In this document: piece by piece, positions 7,886 to 15,345 of the stretch
Layout: each line of letters opens with the position of its first letter
Position numbering within the stretch: position 1 is the stretch's first letter
DNA from: Acidobacterium capsulatum ATCC 51196
GTDB lineage: Bacteria > Acidobacteriota > Terriglobia > Terriglobales > Acidobacteriaceae
Assembly: GCF_000022565.1 (NCBI RefSeq)
Contig: NC_012483.1
Location: forward strand, 2,542,001-2,606,000
DNA length: 64,000 bases
Direction of reading: 5' to 3'
Position numbers and translations under genes: made by a program
Notes under the pieces: generated by a model
What the model saw: the letters and a program-made list of their open reading frames with translations, nothing else
Told to the model about the DNA's origin: nothing
Databases searched by the model: none

Positions 7886-8198
7886 TTACAGGCTCTCCCG
7901 GCTTGCCCTGGCCGATCTCAAGGCGATCGCTCTCTACACCCGGCAAACGTGGGGCCTGGCACAGGCGCAACAATATCTCGCGGAGCTGGAGGAGATGATT
8001 CTGCGGCTGGCGTCGAACTCCCATCTGGGCAGAGCCTGCGATGAGATTCGTAAAGGCTATCGGCGCATCGAGCAGCGCCGTCATGTCCTCTTTTATCGCG
8101 TTCGCCGCTCTTCCCGGTCCGCGCAAAGCGAGACGGTCGAAATCATTCGCATTCTGCATGCGCGCATGTTGCCCGGCGAACACCTCGGCGAAGAATAA
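7878..8198 (+). CDS. parE: ParE-like toxin (RelE/ParE superfamily)
   Basis: The GTG at 7878 gives a 106-residue protein with the ParE pattern YRLSRLALADLKAIALYTRQTWG, a central GRACDEIRKGYRRIEQRRHVLFYRV block and a C-terminal VEIIRILHARM strand. ParE toxins of this type inhibit DNA gyrase; closely related RelE members cleave mRNA, so the target is inferred. Translation is coupled to the antitoxin through the 8-nt overlap. The protein looks full length and intact. Confidence 0.9.
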   Translation: MADYRLSRLALADLKAIALYTRQTWGLAQAQQYLAELEEMILRLASNSHLGRACDEIRKGYRRIEQRRHVLFYRVRRSSRSAQSETVEIIRILHARMLPGEHLGEE

Positions 8199-8236
8199 TC
8201 ACAATCTCTCTTGAGGCCGTTCTGTATGGGGGCGCT

Positions 8237-8356
8237 TTAGAGCAGTTTAGGAAATACTGTGAACTTTCCTGCGGTTTTCTGGGTCGTCGCTCCCTGCTGG
8301 TCGCGACGACTTGGCGGCGGAGGCTTCGAGCGACACCATTTCCTAAACTGCTTTAG
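8237..8356. mobile_element. MITE-like element with 15-bp terminal inverted repeats
   Basis: AGCAGTTTAGGAAAT at 8241-8255 is repeated in perfect inversion at 8338-8352, enclosing a 112-bp unit with no coding capacity. An internal 8-bp inverted repeat (GTCGTCGC at 8283, GCGACGAC at 8303) adds a hairpin. Both outer ends are flanked by TTAG (8237-8240 and 8353-8356), which looks like a 4-bp target duplication. The right-hand TTAG contains the hemB stop codon. Confidence 0.55.
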
Positions 8357-9342
8357 CCGAGCACCTTCGCTGCTTCCTGGGCGAAGTAGGTCACGATAAA
8401 GTCGGCGCCGGCGCGGCGAATCGAGAGCAGCGACTCCATCATGGCGCGCTCGGGATCAAGCCACCCTTTCGCGAAGGCGGCCTGCATCATCGAGTATTCG
8501 CCCGAGACCTGATAGGCACCCATCGGCACATCGAAGCGCTCGCGCGCCGCGCGAATCACGTCGAGATAAGGCATGGCGGGCTTCATGAGAATCATGTCCG
8601 CGCCCTCGTCGAGATCAAGCTCAATCTCGCGCATGGCTTCGCGCAGGTTTGCGCCATCCATCTGGTAGCTGCGGCGGTCGCCAAACTGCGGGGCAGAGTC
8701 GGCGGCCTCGCGGAACGGCCCGTAGAAGGCCGAGGCGAACTTCGACGCGTAGGAGAGGATCGGCGTCTGCTCGCAGCCCTCTTCGTCGAGCACGTCGCGC
8801 ATCTCCATCACACGGCCATCCATCATGTCGCTGGGGGCGACGACATCGGCCCCGGCGCGAGCGAGCGAGACGGCGGTGCGGGCCAGCAGATCGAGGCTGG
8901 GGTCGTTGTCGATTTCATATTCATCGCCCTGCTGGCGCACCACGCCGCAGTGGCCGTGCGAGGTGTATTCGCAGAGGCAGACGTCGGCGATGAGCACGAG
9001 CTGTTTTGAGGCGCTGCTCTGCTTGAGCGCGCGCAGCCCCTGCTGCACGATGCCGTGGTCGTCCCAGGCGCCGGTGGCCTGTTCGTCTTTCGTTTCGGGA
9101 AGGCCAAAGAGCAGCAACCCTCCCACGCCGAGCGCGGCGGCGGCTTCGGCCTCTTTGACGGCCTCATCGACCGAGAGATTGAAGACGCCGGGCATCGAGC
9201 TGACCTCGCGGCGCATGCCCTCGCCAGGGCAGAGAAACAGCGGCAGAATCAGCGCGCCGGGTTCCAGATGCGTTTCGCGCACGAGGGCGCGCAGCGGTTC
9301 GGTGCGGCGCATCCGCCGCATGCGGGTGATGGGGTAGCTCAT
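8353..9342 (-). CDS. hemB: Delta-aminolevulinic acid dehydratase (porphobilinogen synthase)
   Basis: This 329-residue enzyme condenses two 5-aminolevulinate molecules to porphobilinogen in tetrapyrrole (heme) synthesis. The metal-binding segment [14 protein letters not shown] has the three cysteines of the Zn-dependent type. The two active-site lysines are in [16 protein letters not shown] and [12 protein letters not shown]. The terminal [13 protein letters not shown] is also typical. The start has no Shine-Dalgarno sequence; TAAAAT at 9349-9354 lies 6 nt upstream, so the mRNA may be leaderless. The stop codon coincides with the edge of the MITE-like element downstream. Confidence 0.97.
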   Translation of the reverse strand: MSYPITRMRRMRRTEPLRALVRETHLEPGALILPLFLCPGEGMRREVSSMPGVFNLSVDEAVKEAEAAAALGVGGLLLFGLPETKDEQATGAWDDHGIVQQGLRALKQSSASKQLVLIADVCLCEYTSHGHCGVVRQQGDEYEIDNDPSLDLLARTAVSLARAGADVVAPSDMMDGRVMEMRDVLDEEGCEQTPILSYASKFASAFYGPFREAADSAPQFGDRRSYQMDGANLREAMREIELDLDEGADMILMKPAMPYLDVIRAARERFDVPMGAYQVSGEYSMMQAAFAKGWLDPERAMMESLLSIRRAGADFIVTYFAQEAAKVLG

Positions 9343-9387
9343 GACTCTATTTTAGGGTTTGGGCGGCGCGAGCGCTTGTAATGGCGG

Positions 9388-9891
9388 TCACATGGGCCGC
9401 TTCATGCCGTCCCATTCCTGCGCGGAGAGGCTGGGCGCGATGGCCCAGAGCGTATAAATGGCCAGAACCGTACCCGCGATGGGCTTCAGAATCGTCAGCA
9501 CGGCCGCCACAATAGCGAGCACTCTTGCCCACGGAGCGCGCTGCAGCAGTCCGATGCCCACCGCCGCGCTCAGAATGGCACGCAGAAACAGCGCCACGAT
9601 CACCACCTGCATCACCCAATGCCAGTGCCCATACATGCCAAAGGGCCACACCTGCATGTCGTGCATGTGGCCGAACCAGCCATGCGACATGCCCTCAAGA
9701 AAGGGCATGGCAATCAGCGCGCCGAGCACCGACCAGAAGGCATAGGCGACCCATAGCCACCCCAGCGTCTGCACGTGGCGATGCACGCGGTTATAGATGA
9801 AGGGAACCGGCGCAACTCCAGCCGGCCGACCACAACGCGGGCAAACTGCCGCCCCCGGAACCAGGGCCTGACCACATGCGGAGCAATACAT
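9388..9891 (-). CDS. Zinc-ribbon membrane protein
   Basis: The ATG at 9891 has a good Shine-Dalgarno (GGGAGG, about 8 nt upstream) and opens a 167-residue protein. The N-terminus is a zinc ribbon with two CxxC knuckles (MYCSACGQ and CPRCGRPAG). Three or four hydrophobic segments follow, near residues 45-65, 90-115 and 120-150. A Met/His-rich loop (SHGWFGHMHDMQVWPFGMYG) sits between the first two, which could bind metal. The function is unknown. It lies between hemB and ruvX on the same strand. Confidence 0.8.
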   Translation of the reverse strand: MYCSACGQALVPGAAVCPRCGRPAGVAPVPFIYNRVHRHVQTLGWLWVAYAFWSVLGALIAMPFLEGMSHGWFGHMHDMQVWPFGMYGHWHWVMQVVIVALFLRAILSAAVGIGLLQRAPWARVLAIVAAVLTILKPIAGTVLAIYTLWAIAPSLSAQEWDGMKRPM

Positions 9892-9931
9892 AAGATCGTC
9901 CTCCCTGCTGGGACCTACGCAACCGGAATGC

Positions 9932-10414
9932 TTATGGTTCCCCTGTGCGGAGTTGCGGCTCCGCCTGCCGGGCGCGGCGGGCCGCCAGAAATCCATCCAA
10001 AATGAGCACGGCGGCGACCTGATCGACCACCTCGCGATGCTCCGATCCGGGGCGGCCGGCGGCGTGCAGATGCCGGTGGGCTTCGGTGGTCGTGAGGCGC
10101 TCGTCCCACAGGTGAACGGGCAAACCGAACTCCTCCCGCACCCAGGCGGCAAAGGCCTGCGCTTTGAGCGCCTGCGGGCTGATATCCCCCGACATATAGA
10201 GTGGGTTGCCCACCACGACCTCGGTGCAGCCGAAGCGGCGCAGCAGGCGGCCAAGGGACTTCATGTCCTGCTTGCGATTGGTGCGGACCAGGGTCAGCAC
10301 GGGCTGTGCCGTAAGGCCCAGCTCGTCACTGACGGCGACGCCGACACGGCGGTCGCCGACGTCGAGGGCCATGATGCGGGCCGTAGAGTCCTCGATCTGT
10401 GATTGCGCGGCCAT
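9932..10414 (-). CDS. ruvX: Putative pre-16S rRNA nuclease / Holliday junction resolvase YqgF
   Basis: This 160-residue protein has the RNase H-like fold markers of YqgF/RuvX: MALDVGDRRVGVAVSDE with the first catalytic Asp, VVGNPLYMSG, FGLPVHLWDERLTT and a final DQVAAVLILDGFL with the last acidic residue. The family matures 16S rRNA 5' ends and was first proposed as a junction resolvase. It is about 20 residues longer than the E. coli protein, with additions at both ends. A TAGACT hexamer lies 6 nt before the ATG and there is no Shine-Dalgarno sequence. Confidence 0.93.
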   Translation of the reverse strand: MAAQSQIEDSTARIMALDVGDRRVGVAVSDELGLTAQPVLTLVRTNRKQDMKSLGRLLRRFGCTEVVVGNPLYMSGDISPQALKAQAFAAWVREEFGLPVHLWDERLTTTEAHRHLHAAGRPGSEHREVVDQVAAVLILDGFLAARRARQAEPQLRTGEP

Positions 10415-10513
10415 ACGGTCAGTCTAGAGGTTATGCCAACCTCGTTTGCACTTTTCGCACCTTACACTCCAGGATGAGAGTCTAACCATATAACGATCCA
10501 GCGAGTTATTCTC

Positions 10514-11548
10514 TTGCGCAAACTCTTTCAGCTCTTTCTTTTGGTTGTTCTCGCCGCCGGCGGCTACGGAGCGTACGTGGTCCTGACGCCCGTGGGGCCG
10601 TCTTCGCCGGTGCTGGTGACCATTGCGCCGGGCACGCCGACGCTTGGCATCGGGCGGCAACTGGAGCAGAAGGGGCTGATTCGGAGCCGCTGGGCGCTCG
10701 AAGCCATGCACCTGGCTCGCGGGGGCGCGCTCAAGGCCGGGGTATACCGCTTTGACCATCCGGCTCCCCTGACCGAGGTCTACCGCCGGCTGCGCCTCGG
10801 CGACGTTTACACCGTCAGCGTGACCATTCCGGAAGGCTCCAACATCTTTGATATTGCCCGCAAGCTGGCAGAGAAAAAGCTCGCCACCGAGCAGGGCTTT
10901 TTGACCGTGGCCGAGCACGACACCCAACTGGTGAGCGATCTTGACCCGCAGGCGCCGAGCCTGGAGGGCTACCTGTTCCCTGATACTTACAAGTTCTCGC
11001 CCGGCGTCTCGCCGGAGCAGATCGCCGCGGCCATGGTCGCGCAGTTCCGGGCCGAGGCGGCCAAGCTGGGGCTCGACAAAGTTGCTTCGCTGCCGGCTTC
11101 CGCCGACCAGACGACGCCCAGCCTGCACGAGATTGTCACCCTCGCCTCGCTGGTGGAGCGCGAGACGCCCATCCCCTCGGAGCGGCCGCTGGTGGCCAGC
11201 GTCTTTTATAACCGGCTGGCGCAGCAGATGCCGCTCATGACGGACCCTTCAGTGATTTATGCGGCGCTGCTCAAAAATCACTACCGGGGCGCGATTTATG
11301 AGTCTGACCTGAAATCGGACTCGCCCTATAACACCTACACGCATGCCGGATTGCCTCCGGGGCCGGTCTGCAATCCGGGAGTGGCTTCGCTGCGCGCGGC
11401 CATGCATCCGGCCCAGACCAACTATCTCTACTTTGTTGCGGCCAGCGCCGATCCGAGCGGGCATTCCCGTTTTTCGGCCACGCTGGCGCAGCATGACAAG
11501 AATGTGCAGGCCTACCGGCGCGCGGTCCGGCAGGCACAAAGGCGCTAG
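10514..11548 (+). CDS. mltG: Endolytic murein transglycosylase MltG
   Basis: The 344-residue protein has one N-terminal membrane segment (LFLLVVLAAGGYGAYVVL), a LysM-like region (VTIPEGSNIFDIARKLAEKK) and the YceG catalytic domain. The latter shows EGYLFPDTYKF, LASLVERETP with the catalytic Glu, VFYNRLAQQMPL and YNTYTHAGLPPGPVCNPG. MltG cuts nascent glycan strands and sets their length, at the periplasmic face of the inner membrane. The start is a TTG at 10514; a TATAAC hexamer at 10489 would give a leader of roughly 13 nt. No ATG or GTG further upstream fits better. Confidence 0.95.
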   Translation: MRKLFQLFLLVVLAAGGYGAYVVLTPVGPSSPVLVTIAPGTPTLGIGRQLEQKGLIRSRWALEAMHLARGGALKAGVYRFDHPAPLTEVYRRLRLGDVYTVSVTIPEGSNIFDIARKLAEKKLATEQGFLTVAEHDTQLVSDLDPQAPSLEGYLFPDTYKFSPGVSPEQIAAAMVAQFRAEAAKLGLDKVASLPASADQTTPSLHEIVTLASLVERETPIPSERPLVASVFYNRLAQQMPLMTDPSVIYAALLKNHYRGAIYESDLKSDSPYNTYTHAGLPPGPVCNPGVASLRAAMHPAQTNYLYFVAASADPSGHSRFSATLAQHDKNVQAYRRAVRQAQRR

Positions 11549-11623
11549 ACGCTCAGAGCAGAACTTTCACCTCTCCGCATACGTAACTCTGAGAGTTCTG
11601 CCTGACTCCGCAACCGCGACGGA

Positions 11624-11629
11624 TATACT
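11624..11629 (+). promoter_or_regulatory. Putative -10 TATACT before the LolA-like lipoprotein
   Basis: TATACT ends 6 nt before the TTG start at 11636. Transcription would start at or next to the initiation codon. There is no Shine-Dalgarno sequence. Confidence 0.4.
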
Positions 11630-11635
11630 GGAAAA

Positions 11636-12532
11636 TTGTTGACTCAATGGAAAACACGAGGACTCGCTCTGGCGCTCAGCCTGGGACTGCCCGCGCTGTC
11701 GGGCTGTTTTGTGCATGTAAGGCGCGTGCCCAAGGCAGAGATGCCCAAAACGGTGCTCTCAGCCACGCCCGATCAGCTCACCAGCCTGATCAATGAGCGT
11801 TATGAAAAGATACATTCGCTCACCGCGCAGGTGACCTTCCAGGTGACCGAGGGCGGCGAACTGAAGGGCAAAGAGAAGACCATTACACCCTTCAGCGGCT
11901 ACATCGTCATGCAGCGGCCGGGCGACGTGCGCGTCATCGGCTACCTGCCCGTGGTCCACCTGCCGGCGTTTGACATGGCGAGCAACGGCGAGAACTTCAC
12001 CATGGTGATTCCGCCGAAAAGCCAGGCGTATACGGGGACGAACAAGGTCACGCATCCGTCGAAGAATCCCATTGAGAACATGCGGCCGGACATCTTCTTC
12101 AACTCGCTGCTGGTCGAGACCATCACGGCCGATGACCTGCGCGTGCTGACGTCAGAGACCAAGACGATTGTGCCGGCCAAGCCTAAGCATCTGCTGATTG
12201 TGCCGCTCTATGACCTCACGATCCTGCGCCGCCAGTCGCCCAACAGCAACGTGCTGGTGCCCAGCCGGATGATCCAGTTTGACCGCACAACACTGCAGCC
12301 GACGGAAGAGGACATCTACGACGCACAGGGCAGCATTGAGACGCAGGCCGTCTTTGGCCCGCTGGTGAATCATGATGGCATCGAGTTTCCATCCACCATC
12401 ACCATCCGGCGGCCGCTGCAGGAGTACCAGATTCTGGTGACCTTCCAGAATATTCGCTTCAACCTGCCCCTGAACGAGCAGGAGTTTCACCTGAAGATCC
12501 CCCAGGGCATGAAGGTCAAGGACCTGCATTGA
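11636..12532 (+). CDS. LolA/LolB-like (DUF4292-type) outer-membrane lipoprotein
   Basis: The 298-residue product starts with a lipoprotein signal peptide (LALALSLGLPALSGC, lipobox LSGC, Cys24 as the acylation site). The mature part begins with a heptad-rich region (DQLTSLINERYEKIHSLTAQV). It continues as a beta-rich fold with FSGYIVMQRPGDVRVIGYLP and a C-terminal TLQPTEEDIYDAQG...EFPSTITIRRP repeat-like sheet. This is the pattern of LolA/LolB-like proteins that bind lipid acyl chains. Attachment to a membrane is predicted; the cargo is unknown. It follows mltG by about 90 bp. Confidence 0.78.
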   Translation: MLTQWKTRGLALALSLGLPALSGCFVHVRRVPKAEMPKTVLSATPDQLTSLINERYEKIHSLTAQVTFQVTEGGELKGKEKTITPFSGYIVMQRPGDVRVIGYLPVVHLPAFDMASNGENFTMVIPPKSQAYTGTNKVTHPSKNPIENMRPDIFFNSLLVETITADDLRVLTSETKTIVPAKPKHLLIVPLYDLTILRRQSPNSNVLVPSRMIQFDRTTLQPTEEDIYDAQGSIETQAVFGPLVNHDGIEFPSTITIRRPLQEYQILVTFQNIRFNLPLNEQEFHLKIPQGMKVKDLH

Positions 12533-12640
12533 GGCTTGCGCTGAGAATGCGGCTTCCGGACCACTCCAGCAAGCCGCACCTCTTTTTTGAGCAGACTGTG
12601 ACAAAAGCGCTCGCGATGTCATCCTAGTGGGCAGAACCTT

Positions 12641-13771
12641 ATGTCCTCAACGCCTGCTCCGGCTGTGGCCGGGCGCTACAAATATCTGACTGACAGCTAC
12701 GTCTTTCGTTGGCAGAACCAGACGCTGCGCGCGGACCTGATTCTGACGCTGCCGATTGCGCTTTGCCTGGGCATCGGCATTGCCATCGGGCATCCGGCCG
12801 TGGGCATGATTGCCGCCGGCGGGGCCATGAACACGGGTTTTGGCAAGAAGCAGTGCATTGATGACTCAAACCTGCTGCCGATGATCTTTGTCACCTTCGG
12901 CATGGCTTTTGCTGGATTTCTGGGCGTGATGCTCGGCTATCACAGCGTGCTGATGGTTGTGATGGCGGCGCTGTGGGGTTTCGGATATGGGATGCTCACC
13001 TCGCGCCCCGGCGGGTATGCGTGGGTGGGCCAGCAATGCGTCATCACGCTGCTGGTGGCCTCGGCCTTTCCGGCCTCGCCGCTCGATGCGCTGGCTCGCG
13101 GCGCACTGCTTTTTGCGGGCGGAGCGCTGCAGCTTGTTCTCTCGTCACTGCTGCTGCATCTCTCGGGCGAGCTGGGCCGCCGCGTGCTTGAGCTGAAGCG
13201 CTACCTGCTGGCTGAGGAGGCCGCGCTGCGGCAGGCGGTGGTGGAAACGACGGATTCGCTCTGGCAGCGGCGCTCGCTCAACTCCGCTATTCCCTACGCG
13301 CTGCGGCTGGCCTTCACGCTGGGGCTCACGACGGAGATCTACCGCCGGCTCAACTATCCCAGCGGCTACTGGATTCCGATCACGGCGCTGGTGGTGCTCA
13401 AGCCTGGAATGACCGACACGGTGAACCGCGTCATCGCGCGCATGTTCGGCACCGTGGCCGGAGCCATTCTGATCAGCTTTCTGCTGGTGCATCTGCACCC
13501 TGGCGTCATCACGCTCGCCGCCATGACGATCCTGTTTGCGTGGTTCGGCTACGGGCTGCTCAATGTGAACTATGCCCTCTTCACCTTTACCGTGACCGGC
13601 TATATCGTCTTTTTGCTCTCGCTCAATGAGCTGCCGGGGCCTGAGGTGGCGCAGCATCGCGCCATCTGCACGCTCATCGGGGCGGGCATCGCGCTGTGCG
13701 TGCGGCTGATCGTGATCTCGGTCTATCAGAGAGGCTGGCAAAAGGCGATCCAATCGCTCTCGCCATCCTGA
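12641..13771 (+). CDS. FUSC family membrane protein
   Basis: The 376-residue protein has two blocks of hydrophobic helices (about residues 25-155 and 205-350) separated by a soluble stretch with LHLSGELGRRVLELKRYLLAEEAALRQAV. The second block contains YWIPITALVVLKPGMTDTVNRVIARMFGTVAGA, the hallmark of fusaric-acid-resistance/YccS proteins. Such proteins are thought to export aromatic acids or other small molecules; the substrate is unknown here. The 30 residues before the first helix are polar. No membrane-fusion partner gene is adjacent. Confidence 0.85.
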   Translation: MSSTPAPAVAGRYKYLTDSYVFRWQNQTLRADLILTLPIALCLGIGIAIGHPAVGMIAAGGAMNTGFGKKQCIDDSNLLPMIFVTFGMAFAGFLGVMLGYHSVLMVVMAALWGFGYGMLTSRPGGYAWVGQQCVITLLVASAFPASPLDALARGALLFAGGALQLVLSSLLLHLSGELGRRVLELKRYLLAEEAALRQAVVETTDSLWQRRSLNSAIPYALRLAFTLGLTTEIYRRLNYPSGYWIPITALVVLKPGMTDTVNRVIARMFGTVAGAILISFLLVHLHPGVITLAAMTILFAWFGYGLLNVNYALFTFTVTGYIVFLLSLNELPGPEVAQHRAICTLIGAGIALCVRLIVISVYQRGWQKAIQSLSPS

Positions 13772-13841
13772 AGATATCCGCAAGGGAACCAATTACGCCG
13801 CGCTGCCGTATGCATCGGTATTGTTCCCCTGGAGGTTTCTG

Positions 13842-14684
13842 ATGCGCCGTTTCGTCTTTGCCCCGACACTCCTGATACTCCCGCTGTTGCTGGCGGCCAC
13901 CCTGCCTGCCCGCGCGCAGTCCCCCCAGTTCGTCAAACAGTCGTGGACCACATCCTCCTGCGAGGGCCACTACGGCGGCACGCGCAACTATTCCCTCTTT
14001 GGCTCCCGTCATCAGTTCTGCGAGCTGCGCCGCATCACCCTGCCGGCCAGTGGCGAGGTGAAGGTGCGCGATGAGAACGGCGGCATTGAGGTCATCGGGC
14101 AGCAGCGCAACACGATTGAGCTGGAAGCGCGCGTGATTGTGCAGGACAGCAGCCACGCAAAGGCCGAGGCGACTGCGCAGAAAGTCACCATTCATACCGA
14201 TGGAGAGATTCATGCGACGGGGCCTTCTTCTGGCATATGGGGCGGGCCCAGTTGGTATGTGAACTACCGGCTCTACGTGCCCGAGAACATCGCCGCCCAA
14301 CTGCACACCGAAAATGGCGGCATCAACCTGCGGCAGTTGAATGGAAAGATCGACGCAGCCACGACCAACGGAGGCCTTAGCCTGGTCAACCTGAACGGCG
14401 AGGTGCATGCCAAAACGACGAATGGCGGGCTCTCGGTGACGCTGGGAGGCGACGGATGGACCGGCCAGGGACTCTGGGCGCAAACGACCAATGGCGGCGT
14501 GAATGTCACCCTTGGCAGCCATTATTCGGCGCACCTCGATGTGCAGAACGTCAATGGCGGAATCTCAGTGGATCTGCCGAACATCACCAAAATCGCGCGT
14601 CACCACTATGCGGGCGACCTCGGTCACGGGGGCGCGACGCTGAGCTTCAGGAGCACGAACGGCGGCGTCTCGGTGAGCCGCTAA
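13842..14684 (+). CDS. Secreted DUF4097-type beta-repeat protein
   Basis: The ATG at 13842 follows GGAGG by 7 nt and encodes 280 residues with a signal peptide (LLILPLLLAATLPARAQ). The mature protein carries repeated Asn-Gly-Gly turns: DENGGIEV, TENGGINL, TTNGGLSL, TTNGGLSV, TTNGGVNV, NVNGGISV and STNGGVSV. These are spaced about 18-25 residues apart, as expected for a stacked beta-solenoid of the DUF4097 putative-adhesin family. An acidic/cysteine segment (TSSCEGHYGGTRN) precedes the repeats. Location is likely periplasmic or cell-surface. A terminator follows. Confidence 0.8.
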   Translation: MRRFVFAPTLLILPLLLAATLPARAQSPQFVKQSWTTSSCEGHYGGTRNYSLFGSRHQFCELRRITLPASGEVKVRDENGGIEVIGQQRNTIELEARVIVQDSSHAKAEATAQKVTIHTDGEIHATGPSSGIWGGPSWYVNYRLYVPENIAAQLHTENGGINLRQLNGKIDAATTNGGLSLVNLNGEVHAKTTNGGLSVTLGGDGWTGQGLWAQTTNGGVNVTLGSHYSAHLDVQNVNGGISVDLPNITKIARHHYAGDLGHGGATLSFRSTNGGVSVSR

Positions 14685-14725
14685 ATATTTTTTCGCACCG
14701 GGGCAAGCATTTGCCTCCTCCCCAG

Positions 14726-14760
14726 ACCCCGGCAGAAGCCGTATTTCTGTCGGGGTTTTC
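14726..14760 (+). terminator. Rho-independent terminator after the DUF4097 gene
   Basis: The stem CCCCGGCAGAA / TTCTGTCGGGG (one G-U pair) with a 7-nt loop is followed by TTTTCCT. Confidence 0.8.
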
Positions 14761-15060
14761 CTGCGCCTAAATTGGACCTGTGGAAGTTTCGGACAAGCCG
14801 TCCGCTGTGGAAGCCGCGTCTTTGCGGCGTGGCTGATCTGCGCGCATGCGGACCGTTTTCCCACTTGGCGGCCATGGTTTCCACATGGTTTCAAAACGCT
14901 GAAGTGCAAAAGCAGGAGAACCATGGGCAGGTGTGAAGGGTTTTCGACCGGCTTTCCTTGTTTTGCTCTCTGACTGTCCCCGGTTTTCTAAAACGAGGCC
15001 CATGTTCTGGTGCGCTCCTGCTGCGGTTTGGCTTGAGATTTCCACTTTTCCGAATCGAAC

Positions 15061-15102
15061 GGTTACTACGGCTGGGAAGAAAGACTCTTTCTTCGTAGTA
15101 CC
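15061..15102 (+). other. Extended imperfect hairpin
   Basis: GAAGAAAG (15076-15083) pairs perfectly with CTTTCTTC (15087-15094) around a 3-nt loop. Outside a 6-nt bulge, TACTAC (15064) pairs with GTAGTA (15095), and GG with CC beyond that. There is no T-run, so it is not a standard terminator. Confidence 0.6.
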
Positions 15103-15237
15103 CGTAGTCGCGCCTCACACCCTACGCCGGCGATGTGCGCCGGGCCAGCTTTTTGGGCTCATTCCGGCCTGAGCGATCCGCCACTGGCTTTCACACAACG
15201 GCCGGGATTTCCACGGCGACGGTCCAAAGGAGAGTCC

Positions 15238-15246
15238 CTACAATGA
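15238..15246 (+). promoter_or_regulatory. Putative -10 element upstream of dnaN
   Basis: CTACAATGA is identical to the nonamer before both tRNA genes. It would give a 5' leader of about 95 nt before the dnaN start at 15346. Confidence 0.35.
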
Positions 15247-15345
15247 AGCCACGCAGTAAAAACGCGTAATTTGTGCAGCCATTCCCTTCTGTGCTGCACC
15301 GTTTGTGGTGTAGATTTGAGCCAAACCGTAGTGGGAGAAACCAGC

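Larger units (their letters stand above)
14761..15345. other. Non-coding region upstream of dnaN; candidate replication-origin region
   Basis: About 585 bp contain no credible gene. Motifs resembling DnaA boxes occur on both strands: TGTGGAAGT (14779), TGTGGAAGC (14806), TTTCCACAT (14878), ATTTCCACT (15038) and ATTTCCACG (15207). None is a perfect TTATCCACA. A long hairpin lies at 15061-15102. The region is less GC-rich than its neighbours and lies directly before dnaN, but dnaA is not in the window. Origin function is inference only. Confidence 0.3.
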
